From NCBI GenBank assembly GCA_958299035.1, contig CATQJL010000001.1, forward strand, positions 1,054,001 to 1,118,000: a stretch of 64,000 bases of DNA, given 5' to 3'. Made by a program: the position numbers and the translations under genes. Origin of the DNA: Cylicocyclus nassatus. Lineage: Eukaryota; Nematoda; Chromadorea; Rhabditida; Strongylidae. Position 1 is the first letter of the stretch. Each line of letters opens with the position of its first letter. Below the pieces are notes generated by a model that saw only the letters and a program-made list of their open reading frames with translations, searched no databases and was not told where the DNA came from. Below, one piece after another: positions 11,559-24,034 of this stretch.

Positions 11559-13094
11559 CAGTGCTGGACATTATTATAAAGCCACTCTAGAAATTGTCGT
11601 GATTTTCGTTCTTGTTAATGAATCTGCCTGAAACTTTGCTCTATTGTGCGCATGCCAACCTACCATAACCCCTCAAAACGACTTCCAAACTTGTTGAGTT
11701 TGAACGGAGAAAAACGAAAAAAATTCGAAAAAGCTCTCTTCGAAAGCCGGACAAAATTATAAAGCCACCTAGTTTTTCTAATCACTATCGCATTCGTTGA
11801 CTCTCAGGTTTTTTTGTACAATTACATCCCAAAACATGAAACATTTGCAACACCTACGGCCTGTCATCCTACTCAAATAGAACGATCACTGCATTTTTTG
11901 CTTTCAAAAGCAACAAAAGTCAATCTGCTTCAATCCTTCAACTGGTTTGAAGAGATTTCAAGCTCTTATTCATTTCAAATGATAATCATGGAATATACTG
12001 ACCCTTCTAAATAGGTGAGGTGAAGAGCGCTTTTGTAAACTCTGCGTAATTGCTGATTTCAACGGACAGACTCCAATTTCACCATAGAGTTGACGCACTT
12101 TTGCACACAAAACTCGATTTTCAAGCGACAGAAAATACTGTAAAGCCATTATGTCGACTGTACAACAGTAAACTAGTGTGCATAGTTAGGAAATAATTTC
12201 GAAGTTAGCAATATGGTTTAGCCACAGTTCTTATCCACTAAATGTTGAGTGGAGCACGCTGCACAATGATAGCCAACTCAGATCACGAGATAGAACAGGA
12301 AGCCGCTTAAAACTTCAAGATCTTAGCTAGTTTCATTGGGTAAGATTAGATATAAAACAGAGAGGAAAACAGTGAAATTCATTATTTTGTTTAATCTACT
12401 GTTTCCACAAAATTTTCGTATAAAGTGTTCCAGGTCTAAATCGCGACTATATCACTTGGGAAAATCTAAAAGTGTTGCGAAAGCTGCATCACCATGTAAG
12501 CAGTGTGATAAATCAAGTCCAGCACTTCATGAACATTGCAAACTGAGTTTTGTGGTTTAAAAGCGTTTCAAGCCTATGTTGAGGTTGGAGTCTGTCCGTT
12601 AAAATCAGCGATTACGCAGAGTTTACAAAAAGCGCTCTTCACCTCGTCTAACCGGAAAAGTCAGTAGATTCCATGATTATTACTTAAAATGAACAAGAGC
12701 TTGAAAACTCTTCAAACCAGTTGAAGAGTTGAAGCAGATTGACTTTTGGTGCTTTTGAAAGCAAAAAATGCAGTGATCGCTTCTATTTGAGTAGGATGAC
12801 AGGCCGTAGGTGTTGCAAATGTCTCATATATTGGGACATAATTGTACAAAAAATTGAGAGTCAACGAATGCGACAGTGATTAGAAAAACCAGGTGGCTGT
12901 ATAATTTTGTCCAGCTTTCAAAGAGAGCTTTTTCGATTTTTTTCGTTTTTCTCCGTTCAAACTCAACAAGACTGGAAGCCGTTTTGAGGGATCATGGTAG
13001 GTTGAAATGCGCACAATAGTTTCAGGCAGATTTATTGACAAGAACGAAAATTACGACGATTTCTAGAGTGGCTTTATAATTATGTCTAGTACTG
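11559..13094. mobile_element. 1.5-kb palindromic Tc1-like element
   Basis: CAGTGCTGGACATTATTATA at the left and its diverged complement at the right are each flanked by TA. The halves are reverse complements along their length, with a centre near 12320. CAGT-type ends and TA duplication fit Tc1/mariner. The open frames inside (11814-12014, 12336-12560) are arm sequence and show no DDE transposase motif, so it is non-autonomous. Confidence 0.8.
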
Positions 13095-13320
13095 TATGCG
13101 TAATAGGGAGTTAGAACAAAGTGTAAACAATTATGAAAAACCTACAAATTCCTAACATGCCCTTCTTTCCTTAATAAGTGAGCATACGCTTATTGTCTTT
13201 CAAAATTCCCACATATGTCTGCTTCATACTAGAATTTACTAAATGGTAGCATTTTTTTTGGAAACTCATCTTTCCTATGTTAGAGTTCAAAATCGCCAAC
13301 AAGGCTGGTGTCCTTAAAGG

Positions 13321-13803
13321 CAGTGTCCTGGCAGATTTTGTATTTCCACCTTTCTGCATGTTTCAGGCTTTTCGACACGTAAAACCCGAATCTAAGTTTT
13401 GAACCGGGTGAAGTTACCGTTTTTGGGGCGTTTCACAATTTTCAGCTCCTGTACGAAGACCCTGCCGCCTGTAATTTTTGCTTTGGATGGCAGTACAACT
13501 AACCTCCAGGCTCAACCCGGCTGTTGATGTCACTTCTGCGCCTAGCCCTCAAACCGGCGCGCGCAACCCAAATCTTTGCGCTCGAACGACTTCGCTTACC
13601 TGTTCGGCGCGGGAAACTTTTGCCTGTCCCGCGCCGAACAGGTAAGCGAAGTCGTTCGAGCGCAAAGATTTGGGTTGCGCACCCTGTTTGAGGGCTAGGC
13701 GCAGAGGTGACATCAACCAGTCGGACTGGGCCTGAAAGTCAGTGACGTGACTAGGAGCCTTACTCCCAGCTATATCCCCCAGGGTGCTTCTGCCGGGACA
13801 CTG
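13321..13803. mobile_element. CAGTGTCC-ended element with large central hairpin
   Basis: CAGTGTCCTGGCAGA on the left is matched by the complement of TCTGCCGGGACACTG on the right. The centre, 13523-13717, is a nearly perfect GC-rich inverted repeat with arms of about 93 bp and a loop of about 9 bp. A relative with the same CAGTGTCCGG ends is at 15148-15561. No clean 8-bp duplication is seen, so hAT membership is not shown. Confidence 0.7.
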
Positions 13804-14228
13804 CCTTCAGTGACGAAGGCGCGCTCTTATCGCTTTATTTACGTTTTCATCGGAAAATTGCTAAAGTATACTGCTTTCGCAAAAGGTGATTTTTTGAACC
13901 GATATGGAAGTACGTCAACCGAAGGAGCCAGGACCTGCTACCCGCTGCGCATTACCTAAACAAATCGTGCAGCATATCGACCGTTTCGCGAGGACAGCGA
14001 AGCGGCTGAGCTGCTCGCATTGAACGAAGAGGGCGCGACTTGCACTCTGAAATCGGTGTACTGGATTTTAAATGCATATTTGTAAAAAACGAGATGAACG
14101 ACAGCTCCTCTGCCAGCAGACTTCGAAGCACTCGAAAAAAGTTACACAAAATCGATGAGCAGACTAATATGTTTGACTCTTGTTCTTGGCTGTTGAAAGA
14201 AAAAAAGTATTTAAGCTTTTTTATGCAG
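13804..14228. other. spacer before candidate receptor exon
   Basis: No independent feature. A polypyrimidine tract (AGCTTTTTTATGCAG) at its right end forms the acceptor of the exon at 14229. Confidence 0.4.
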
Positions 14229-14342
14229 TTTAGATCTTTGGACTGCATTCCTCCGCCAACTTTTCTCATGGTGCCGGCAATGATGACTATGAACACACCT
14301 CCTCAATCGCCGGGGCTTCGTGACAGCAACTCCTCGTTAAAA
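14229..14342 (+). CDS. probable exon of the GPCR gene, third intracellular loop
   Basis: This 114-nt open exon (phase 0 in, phase 0 out) is bounded by TTTTTTATGCAG and by TTAAAA then GTATGTTG. It encodes 38 residues including CIPPPTFLMVPAMMTMNTPP and SPGLRDSNSSLK: Pro/Ser-rich and unstructured, as in the long third loops of aminergic receptors. The phase matches the next exon at 24035. The 9.7-kb intron between them holds Helitron, MITE and minisatellite sequence. The link to the receptor rests on phase and composition only. Confidence 0.45.
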
Positions 14343-15147
14343 GTATGTTGTTCTATTTTCTTATCAATAGCAAAACTGTAGAAATATTACTTTTTCGCAA
14401 TTGGATTAAAATATGAACAAGTATTCAACAATCTTATAAATAAAAATATGTTTGTCTGTAGATATCAGTCTGTGTTTGCACGTATACCAAATAGAAATAT
14501 TTTTGAACCGATCCGCCAAACTTTGCACAATAAACGGCCGGGCGGATGTAGTAAGCCAACTTGTCGTTATCAATGTGCTAACAATGCAGCTTTCTTTTTG
14601 CTTTTAGTGATTCCAAAGGAAGTTTGAAAGGTAATTACCCTATCATGCGTATAAGGCGCGGGGGATTTTTTTCTATAATCGACTAGCCCAGATATGCCAA
14701 AGGACTTCACAACTAAAGAACTCTATAACGTGCTGTATATTGCTTGAGGAAATTGCGCGGTATAAAGATTTTTTCCGAGACACAGTGAAGCGGCTGAGCG
14801 GCTCGATTGAAAAATCGAAAAAAGTGTGCCTCATACGCGTGAAATTAGGGGAGAGCCAGATTTAGATGATCCTCAAAAACAATAAACAAATGATTAACAC
14901 AACTGCGTGAGAAAAGGAAGGTATAGTATCTCAGACAATCGCCACAGGTTGTATAGTCTATTAGTTTTGGCAGAAAGAAAAGTAAGAAATCAACAAGCGT
15001 TCTTACAAGAACCGCTAAGAAATTGATCATCTGTAATTTCAATGTCTGTCATAGATGCGGAAAAAAAATATACGAGGAGAGCATCTTTAGAAAAATTGGC
15101 TATTCAAAATGAGATGTATGTAGTGAAACCAGTATTGATGTTAAAAG
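14343..15147. other. intronic sequence, nothing recognised
   Basis: AT-rich, with short open frames only. No repeat structure was found. Confidence 0.35.
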
Positions 15148-15561
15148 CAGTGTCCGGGCAAAAACTTGATTTCTGAAAAATCTTCTTACCGGGTATTATA
15201 CGCAACGCTGGATCCGAAAATCCACATTAGAAGGCGCGAAAACGGCGAGAACATGCGTTTTCCAAAGCCGCACAAGCAATTTGATATCCGCCGGTCCCCA
15301 CCAAGGCAGAGACGCAGACTCGCTGCAAGACCCTACATTTTGATTGTGGCGACGCGCGTACTCTGCCGCATAGCAGGAATTGGAGAGCTCAGAGGACCCC
15401 GCTATAAGGCGTAAACTCTTCCACTTTTCGGTCGTTTTTCTTGCTTTAGGTCGAGCGTTATGACGTTGCACTTGCGCGATGTTGTGTCTAAGGGGGGGGG
15501 GGAGAAGGGTCACTCTCGCATTGCACTGAAATCCCAAGACCCCCATCCTGTCCGGACACTG
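15148..15561. mobile_element. CAGTGTCC-ended element, second copy
   Basis: CAGTGTCCGGGC at 15148 is mirrored by GTCCGGACACTG ending at 15561. Terminal sequence is shared with 13321-13803, but the interior is different. Open frames on both strands (15166-15414, 15196-15546) show no transposase motif. It contains a run of about ten G near 15495. Confidence 0.6.
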
Positions 15562-17186
15562 CCTGTAACCTCAAACCTGCTTTTTTACCCAAGCGAAGCC
15601 TTCTTGAAAAAAATTTTTGCGTCTGGAACAGCCTGCGATTTCTGCGCAATCAAGCACGCATGCCTGCATAATGATAAAATGTACTCAGTCTTACCAACTG
15701 GTGTGTTAAAATGGTCCATCTCGTAAATTTGATATTGCAGTAGGTACCGCTGTTAAGGAGCGCAGCTTCAAGATCAATTAATTTTAAAGCCTATAAACCA
15801 CTGCGATAGCCGCTTCACTTACGACTACCCCTTTTCGTATAGTTGACCAAAAGTAATTTATTGGCGTGCAAACCTCCATGAAAACTTCTTTTTACTGCAT
15901 CCATGCTGTTTCAAGGGAGAGTAGTTTGAAACCACTGCTATCACAAATCAGCTGCTTAGAGATTCGACTATCAATATAAGGCGTTATGCCGCAATATGGC
16001 TAATCTCAAAACTTAGATCCTCATTCTAAGCTTCGTTTTCATGCTTTGATAGACGTAGAGATGAGTAGTTTGGTTTTCGGATACACACAAGTTTTTTCTT
16101 TTTAAGAAATAACGAAAACAATCTGTCGTCTGCAATATTGAAATTCTTTGAATGGAAGAAAGCAAGTTTTCTCATATGCGCACCCAATGAAAAACTGAGG
16201 TTTGCTCTTTGCGCCTTTTCTGCTTAGAGAAGCAACATCCTTAAATAGAAATTACATCCCAATACTCATTAAAGTGTCTTTCGCAGAGATACCGAACACT
16301 GGACAGAAGAATTTGTCTGCAGCATTTGTAGGAGCTGCAAAAACTTATATTAAGCAGAAACTGCCAAAAATTCAAACTCAATCTCCAACATTTGAAATTC
16401 AAAGTGGCCTTTTAAGACTTGTATGTAGTGTTAAGGTCTCGAACGCTAATTCCTCCATCTTTCTATCTGCAGAGCGCTTGCGAATTATAGATGAAAAAAA
16501 ATTCGTGCGACTTCGTAACTGACTGTTTCACCCTTTTCCAAATGAATAGTGATGAGCATAAGTATGGCAAGTGAGGCGGTTACTTCTGCTACGTTTCACT
16601 TTATTTCTTCTTTAATTTTTCTTTAATTTAATTTTTTTATTGAACGGTTTTTCTCCAACCACGCATTTGATTTTACCACTAAAACTCTGACACCTTCTTG
16701 CTCAGTAGCAATCCGTAGATAGTGAAAACGGAATCGAAAACAGCGTTTCATGCTTTTTATTTGGAAGGACTATTTCGACTAGGGATTCTCCTTGTAAATA
16801 AGCAAAAAAGCAAGCGCTGACACAAATATCTATCTGCTTTCTACTCGAACGCAGTTGATCCCCTGTATTTTGGAGCGCAAGCGTACTAACAGTGTGCCAT
16901 GTGTCACCCATTTTATGCAAGAACAGTAGAAACACGATCATGACAAAATAGTATTCATGCATCATGAATGCATTTTCAACAAGTTCTGAGTAGTTTTGAA
17001 GTACGTAAATTATGACTGTGCGTAGCTACACTGTATCTTTATTGTGGAAATCTATTGACCACAGGCTTGTACGCATCCGTTCTGCTATGCAAGCTAAAAG
17101 TCGCTCTTGTTTCAACAACTATCATGCTTAGGTCAAACTTATCTGACTAAACAAATTGTTTCAGTCAGACTAATTTTGTTCATCTA
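15562..17186. other. intronic sequence with one candidate exon
   Basis: Apart from the candidate at 16287-16522, no gene or repeat could be supported. Confidence 0.3.
16287..16522 (+). CDS. candidate terminal exon, unknown protein
   Basis: This open stretch begins after a good acceptor (GTGTCTTTCGCAG) and runs to a TGA stop, encoding about 78 residues such as IPNTGQKNLSAAFVGAAKTY and QSGLLRLVCSVKVSNANSSI. The mix of residues is protein-like and codons look unbiased by repeats. It requires a preceding exon ending in phase 1, which was not found. It lies on the same strand inside a proposed receptor intron, which is unusual; it could be a retained fragment or chance. Confidence 0.25.
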
Positions 17187-17967
17187 TTAGGTTGGCTAGA
17201 AAGTTCTTACGTAATTCAAACAAAATTCAATAACTTTTCAATGACTAAACCTAAATTCACAACCTTGTACTCTAAAAATATTAGAAGGCCTGCGCTCTAA
17301 GATGGATGTTTAAGCGCAAGATTTCTTGAGCTAGTCCCCGAGAACGAAGCTCTCAAACATGGGACTTCAAAATTTGCAATTTGCAAATTTGCAAGTGTCG
17401 CTAGCTAGCCGAAAAAAATCTGTGAAAATTACTTACACTGCGGAAGTCCATAAGTTACTTTGAAAGGCTTTGATCTTGCACGGTGAAGCAAAAACAAAAA
17501 ATTCGTGAAATAGTCATTTTGCGGAAAAAATCCACTCATTACCGCAGTTTTTCGGCAAAAACTATTTTTTACACTCCAAAAAACGTCGCAAGGTTCTATA
17601 TAGGCAATATGTCTTATTTCTGGTTGCAAACTGTGCTTTTGTGGAAAAATTACATCGATAAGGGGATTTATCCTGTAAAATGACAAATTCCACAAATTAT
17701 TTGTTTTCGCATTCCCATGCGAGTTTAAAGCTTGCTAAAATAACGTATGGGCTTTTGCAGTGTAAGTAATTTTTACAGATTTTTTTGGGCTAGCTAGCGA
17801 CACTCTGCGATTTTCTGGCACCAAATTCAAAATTGCAAATTTTGAAGTCCCATATTTGAGAGCTTCGTCCTCGGGGACTAGCTCATGAAATCTTGCGCTT
17901 AAACATCCATCTTGGAGCGCAGGTTGAATTTTGTTTGAATTACATAAGAACTTTCTAGCCAACCTAA
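17187..17967. mobile_element. palindromic mariner-like MITE, TTAGGTTGGCTAGAAAG ends
   Basis: TTAGGTTGGCTAGAAAGTTC and its complement are flanked by TA on both sides (781 bp). The arms are reverse complements with a centre near 17580. The interior frames at 17429-17695 (minus) and 17483-17683 (plus) are mirror images, not genes. Confidence 0.85.
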
Positions 17968-18309
17968 TATCTCTAAAAAATATTCAATCCTTCCAAGTTA
18001 TATTTTTTCAAGTTTCAACTAATGTCAAAGGCGCATATATATATGTAAAACCATATAAGGTGTATAATCAAAAACATGCAATATCTTATAAATATATCTA
18101 TTTCTGAAAACGGTAACTTCTCATACTTTCAATGATTTTGATTTCACATAAGCTGGTGTAATGCGCCGAAGGACACAAATTCGATCCCATTCTGGGCCTA
18201 ATTTTGCGGCAACAATTATGCTCATTAAACCAGCGTCACGCTTCCTTCCAGAGGGAGGACATGCGACAAATCGGCTGAAAACATCTCGCCACATCACTCG
18301 GTCCAGACA
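17968..18309. other. spacer, nothing recognised
   Basis: AT-rich stretch between a MITE and a Helitron-like element; no feature seen. Confidence 0.35.
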
Positions 18310-18800
18310 TCTTATATATAAAGTTATATGTCTGTTTGTCTGTCTGTCTGTGTGTTTGTGTACATATGTATGTACGTATGTTCCGAACAAAAAATTCCAT
18401 TTTTGAGCCGACACGGACCAAACTTGGCACACATACACTTCGGGGCGAGGCGGGTATCATAGGCTACTTTTCGTCATCGATCGATTTCGATTTTATCGAT
18501 TTTATCAATTTTTTGCAAAGTTTGAGCTACAGGGCTGGGAGTTGGCACAGGGGGCGAGTTAGCATGGAGATTCTGAATACAATATTATTTTTGGGATTAC
18601 CTATTACTTCAATCGATTTTTCCAAAATTTGAGCTGAAAGGCTGGGAATTGGCAGGGAGGGGGATGCTGATTTCGAAAACAACATAGGGGACGGGAAATG
18701 AAGTGTAGAAGTGGGCACAGGGAAAGACTGTTCAGGGGTATGGATGGGACCTTTATTACAGTGTTTTGACAGGGCCGGGCGGAGCCGGGTAAGACAGCAG
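18310..18800 (+). mobile_element. Helitron-like non-autonomous element
   Basis: Begins TCTTATATATAAAG after an A, continues with a GTCTGTNT microsatellite and CGATTTTATCGATTTT blocks, and ends in a GC hairpin (GCCGGGCGGAGCCGGG) followed by AAGACAGCAG and a T. Compared with the better copies at 27373, 53729 and 58249, the terminal CTAG has decayed to GCAG. A|TC...CTAG|T insertion with a subterminal hairpin is the Helitron signature. No Rep/helicase coding. Confidence 0.8.
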
Positions 18801-19200
18801 TGTCTAATATAAGTTACTCGAGTAAAGGTTAGGGCTTCGCTCGGAAGCGACACAGCGCACTTAAGCCCGAAGCATGCAAATAGTGGGCAAGGTTTACCGT
18901 CTCAGAAAGGTAAACGGGGGCATCCAGAGGGCCAGTTCACCAAAGGCAATTGTTCAAGGCTTTGTAGACTCTCCGTTCAGCTAACACTAACGCGGATAGA
19001 CTCATATTTCGTTCTCTAGGCGTCGATACAGCTTGCTTGCAGAAAATGTGAAGCGTAGGCGAAGTTGTGAAGCACTGGAGATGGATGCGCTTCTTTACAA
19101 AGGTTTTCGCAGGACGAAAATGGAGTTTGGTATAGCTGTCTCGGAAATTCTTGAGGTCATCACGGACGCAAGGACTTATCCCTCTTTTTTAAGTGTTCTT

Positions 19201-19345
19201 CACCCAATAGCCAGGGTCAAGCATAAAATGTGGAACGCCACACCTGGGTGGGGGTCGTATTGAGGGGTCAAGGAGGGAGTGGGGTACCATGGTGATACTG
19301 ATGTTGACGACAACGTGAAATCAGTTGACAATGTCGGATAGGCCC
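19201..19345 (-). repeat. dispersed C-rich repeat, copy 2
   Basis: This is the reverse-orientation copy of the repeat at 8848-9020: GGGTCAAGC, GTGTGG/GCCACACC, GGGGGTCGTATTGA, GGTGATACTGATGTT and ATAGGCCCAT occur in the mirrored order. The G tract is shorter than in copy 1. Confidence 0.65.
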
Positions 19346-21614
19346 ATTATGCGAAATACTAGCAGACTGATGTTTTGGCCACCATTTTTTAGGCTGTAAA
19401 GAAAGTTCCCGAACACTTGCGAAATTTTTTTCCGAATCGCTGTAACTTCAAGCAGATCGTTTCTTTTTCAAAGCTACAAACTTCATTGCAAAGAAAATGT
19501 TGTCCACAACATAAATTTGTTTTGCTGGCTTTCCAGCATTTCACTGTCAACCAGCATGCGCAAAAAGGAAAAAGGTCGTCGCAAAAAGTGGCCTATTCGT
19601 GCAGGATTATCTCATGATGAGAGCTGGGGAGTTCAAATACCGTAGTTATATAAAGGACTGCTGGGGCTGTTATGGGAACCATTCATTTTTTTGAAGGGCC
19701 ACCTGAAAAAATTTTCCCAGAAAGTTCAAAAAATCGACCATCTCTTTCTGCATAGGGCGGACCAAATCTTTGATTCTTGCGAACATTGTTGAAGTAATGT
19801 CTTACACATTTTTTGGACCCATCATCCATTTGTGGAGATCTCGGCAGAAGCGACGCCAGCTGCGAAAAGAGTTGCAGTCAGAGGCAAGTTCGACAGCCTC
19901 TAATTTCTGAGCGCAAATCGCAAAACTCGAGTGCAGCTGCATGTCAGAAGTTAACAGGCATCTCAATCAGATCACCAGGATGTAGACGAAATTTTTTGAA
20001 ATGCACAAAATAATGTCCGTAGGAAGAAAAATTGTGAAAATTTCAAAATTTTTCTTCTTGATGTGCAGACAAATACGATCTTGGCATCGATAAAAAATAG
20101 AAACCTCTTTGAGATCTTTAGGCTTTCCATTACTGAACAGTACAAAAAACCTGATGTGAAAGTCCGACCGAGCGCCGAAAAAATGCGTTCGAAAATAAAA
20201 CTTTCAAAAGTGCCCGGGAACTTTCTTTATGACCCAATAAAAGTGTAAGAGCATTATTTTCGTAGTTTGCATGTCGAATAACTCCCCGTGCGCCAGAGCT
20301 TTAGCTAGCTCTGAGGTTTCCAAATATTGCACACAAGTAAAAAATCATTTTTCGAATTGCTTGACTCTGTTCCAAAAAACTAGATACTTTTTTAGCATCT
20401 ATTACAAGGTACTACTACTTCTTCGCTCATTTTGGAGATCCCAGTTCAAATGGCTTCAAACTAAGGAATAAGAGTCAAACAAAAACCTCATTTGCCTTAG
20501 TTCTCGCTTTCAATTTTTCTAAATAAAGAAGACCAATCAGGCTCACTTTTGTTAAAGTTACGAGATTTAGGCTACAAATGCAGTATTCTTTCCGCCTGCC
20601 CTGATCCACGTAATAGCGTAGACTTAGCATGTTGCTGTAAACCAATATTTTCGCATGTTTTTTATTTGCATAGGTAAGGAAAAGCGATGAATCCTTTTTT
20701 CTTGAAGAAGCGATTTCAAATGAAATTCCTTCTGTATAGAGAGAAAGGTTTAGCAGTAACAAGGATTCAAAAAATCAGAGATATTTGAAAGCTCTAAAGG
20801 TAAGTTGATGAGGTGTGGCACAACTCTGAAAACGTGTGGCAGCCACAGTTTTTTTGGGGTTATACCACACCTCATTAAACTCACCTCCAAAGAGCAGCTC
20901 AGCAAATTAATTATAAACATTTCAATAGCCAAAATTTCGTAGTTTCTACAGAATACTTAGAGCTTTATTTGTCTTCTTTTGTTTAAGCAATAGTTGCTCG
21001 AAACACAACCATTGTAAGCGAAAATGGGACAAATGGATTTTAGCTGGCTCCTAATTCCATAGTTTGGTGGTTATCTGAAGCGGGACATGGTATGGCAAAT
21101 AGAGAGTCGTGCTCTAAAAAAGCTTGCTAATTCAGTTTTGAAATACAGCTATCTATGTTTGAAAATGACCACTTCACTCGGTTGGCCCAATATCGAGAAC
21201 CCTCAGAACTTGCTAAAATAAATCAGTTACGAATATGTTACTAATTATGCTTACAAGGGAATGGTCAGAAGTCGAGGCGGCCAATCCAGGAAATGCTGCC
21301 CGCCATTCGATGCAACATTTAACGATTCCGAATTTGTGTTTCATATCTGCTTAGCGCCTTTATGGAAGAAATTATGAGCAAAACTAAAAGCAGTTTTATT
21401 GCGAGAAAATCGTACGTTGAGCACAACACCAGCTCAGCTTCAAGCTTTAGGAATATAAAGTAACCCAACGGCATGTTTTGGCCTAGCAATTAGTCGAATA
21501 TGAGTCTGTACTGCCAAATATGCGCTTTGCATGCTAGACTTAACAAATAACGGCATTTAATGGCTCATAACTTCGCCCACTTAGGCGCTAGGCAAATAGG
21601 GAGCTCAGACAATT
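19346..21614. other. intronic sequence, broken frames only
   Basis: Broken open frames around 19417-20013 contain stretches such as RSRQKRRQLRKELQSEASST interrupted by stops, possibly a coding remnant, but no family is recognised. A hairpin at 20804-20880 is listed separately. Otherwise nothing is seen. Confidence 0.3.
20804..20880. repeat. 77-bp hairpin, micro-MITE-like
   Basis: GTTGATGAGGTGTGGCA is mirrored by TACCACACCTCATTAAAC; the inner part again pairs (GTGTGGC/GCCACA). Related to the 40-bp hairpin at 8187-8226. Confidence 0.55.
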
Positions 21615-22405
21615 ATTACGGGCATCCGCGGCCCTTAATAGTGCCTTTTGGTGGCGCGCGAGCGTTAAATTTTAATACTCACCATCCGCGGCCCTTAATT
21701 CACTTGCTTGGCGACCCGCGGCTCAATGTTTTCGATAACTAAAAACCGCGGGTCTTACTTCTTCTACCGGGACACCCGCGGCCCGGGAAAAAACACTCGG
21801 GCGGGCCACGGACCTTATTGAAAGCAGCTGCGGGCCTTAATGGGCGCCGTGCTCATCATTTTGGGCAGGCCCCGACCCTTCCAGGCAACGGCTTAACAGA
21901 ATCAGTCTGACCAGCCGCGGGCCTTGCCGGACGCCGCAATTCTTACATGCTGTAAGCAAAGACGTTACTCGCATGAGATACGCCGCGCTGATAGAGGTAC
22001 CCTCAACGTTTACGCCGTTGCTTATCGTTTCTTGGTATGTGACTAGTAGCAAAGACGGTCTGCTGAGGTATCCTCCTCCAGGGTCACCTGAAGTTGGAAC
22101 CGGGGCCCTACGAGGGAAGACAAATTTTGACGCATACCCTGACCCATGTGCGAGGGCGAGGAAAACGGAAACAGATGTTCCAAAAATGGAATAAATGTAT
22201 ATTGTACTGCATTTAGCAACTGCGTATCGGGCCATGCGCGGATGCATATCGCGCATCAGTCGGGTGCTTGTCTGGACATCCGCGGGCGTTTTTCGAGCGC
22301 TTACCGGCGCATCCGCGGGTAACTCTCGGCTGCTTAGCGTGCGTTTACTCTACCACCCACGGCATGGATGAAACGTCGGCGCGGGCCCTTCCGCGGGTGG
22401 TCGCA
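21615..22405. repeat. CCGCGG-rich degenerate minisatellite
   Basis: Units with the core ATCCGCGGCCCTTAAT or ACCCGCGG recur about every 35-50 bp from 21626 to about 21930, and again at about 22278-22405. They are separated by unrelated sequence (21935-22260) that is open in both directions but has no recognised domain. GC content is far above the rest of the window. The units are too diverged for a recent array. Confidence 0.65.
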
Positions 22406-22664
22406 ATAATTGTCTGAGGACAGGTTGGAAGTCAGGGTTTTATGCGCATCTATAATATGGTATGCATCTTGTTTGGATTGGCCACTTCAATTTCTGACCA
22501 TTCTCATGTTAGTAAAACCTTCATGGCAAGCCTTCAGTAAGCTACGACAATGCTGGAAGGGGGGGGGGGGGGAGAGGGACGAGGGTATCGAGGCAAAAAT
22601 TAGGGAATTTCGTATTCGGAGGTTGTGTGCCATACTCTTGCTCGATCCTGCCAATAACTCTATG

Positions 22665-23230
22665 TCAGCATGCATTTATCTTGGATGATGGCACCATTCT
22701 CTCTTTTAAACTTCCGAATAAATTGTCAAAATTATCGACCTTATAACATTCAAAAGTGCCAAGAGCTGTTAACTCTTGGAACTTTCGAACGTTATCAGTC
22801 AATGCTTTGCATAGTCCATCAACTATTCTCTCGCATCTCGATGATTCACTAATTGCTTTATCGATTTTGGACATAACGATTAGCTGAAGGTTAGTGGCTA
22901 CCAACAATTCATATTTTTCGTGTCAAAATTGAGTTCTTTCACTATTGAGCTAGCACACTCTCAACTTGCTCTTATAGTTACGTTTGGCAGACAACTCTAG
23001 TGTTCTTCTCTCCTTATACATTAACCGGCAATAACTCAAACAATGTTCTTCCCTTGTATCTGCAACTTCTTCTTCAAGTGCTCTTCTACATTAATCCGCT
23101 TTCCTACTTCAGCTCAGATAGGTGCTTGCTCAATATCTGCTGTAGTGCTTCTACCTCAAATGAAGAGGTTTACTCCCTCCAACAGATTGTTTGTGCTTCT
23201 TCATGTAACATGTAAATCTTTGACTTTAAT
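22665..23230 (-). pseudogene. candidate protein-coding remnant, charged and helical
   Basis: Minus 22665-22907 encodes 80 residues, including ERIVDGLCKALTDNVRKFQE and NFDNLFGSLKERMVPSSKIN, ending in a stop. Further upstream on the same strand (to about 23190), broken frames give charged helical pieces such as EVEALQQILSKHLSELK and RINVEEHLKKKLQIQGKNIV. The pieces are separated by frameshifts and stops, so this may be a decayed gene or retroelement gag-like region. No family is recognised. Confidence 0.3.
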
Positions 23231-24034
23231 TTGTATCCATCTCAATCATACTAGGCAGCAATTCGTAATCAATGCCACAAGATTCAAAATTAGTTCTCTT
23301 GAAAATCACAGTCATTCACATCCGTAAACGTTTGTGATGTGACCATATTTCCTCTGTCAAGCTATCTCAAGCTATCTGCTTGTTTCTGCACGTACTTTGC
23401 TCCTATGCCTCACGGATATTTGATATCGGCACTCTTATATGCGTAACTCTACCTTAATTCATCGAGGACGCGGGGCCCATGTATCATGGTGGTCTATTAA
23501 TATGCCTTTTTAAATTCGGTCGATGAAAAATACTGTCGTAAGCAGAGCGCAATACTTTATCTAAGTGGCGCAAAGTAACGGTGACAAGACTTTAACAAGA
23601 TTAAAATTGGCAGGACATAAACCCGAGACCTCATAACAAGTTTATTAGGCTAAGTAGTCTTTAGCTAAGTAGTGAGGTCCGTTTTCTTCAATGGCTCATT
23701 TAAATTCCGAAATCGTCCTCTTTTTGTCTGGCTGCTTCTCGCTGCTCACCAATATTCATCCCCTGCTAAGAGGTCGAAGCACTTATCCTTTTCCCGTCAC
23801 AAAGATTGGTAGAAGCGTTTCTGGTTACCAACCTTTATTGTTAAACGTTCCGTAGTTTAGAGTTGAACCTTTTGCCCAAATAGCATGGGGATGTGAACAG
23901 CATGATGGTCCGAAAGTAACGCCAAAAACATTTGTAAAGCTTTGTAATGTTCTTCAAATTTCTGGACCGTGAATCAGTTCAAATAATCCGGCTATATTCA
24001 ATAGATGATTTTACTGACCTATCAAACACTTCAG
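23231..24034. other. intronic sequence before receptor exon
   Basis: No feature seen except the acceptor of the next exon (AAACACTTCAG at 24024-24034). Confidence 0.4.

Noticed and set aside
18121..18460. Cys/Val-rich frames around the GTCTGT tract (also at 27320, 53719, 58267)
   Set aside because: They translate the Helitron microsatellite; the same peptides recur in every copy because the DNA is repeated.
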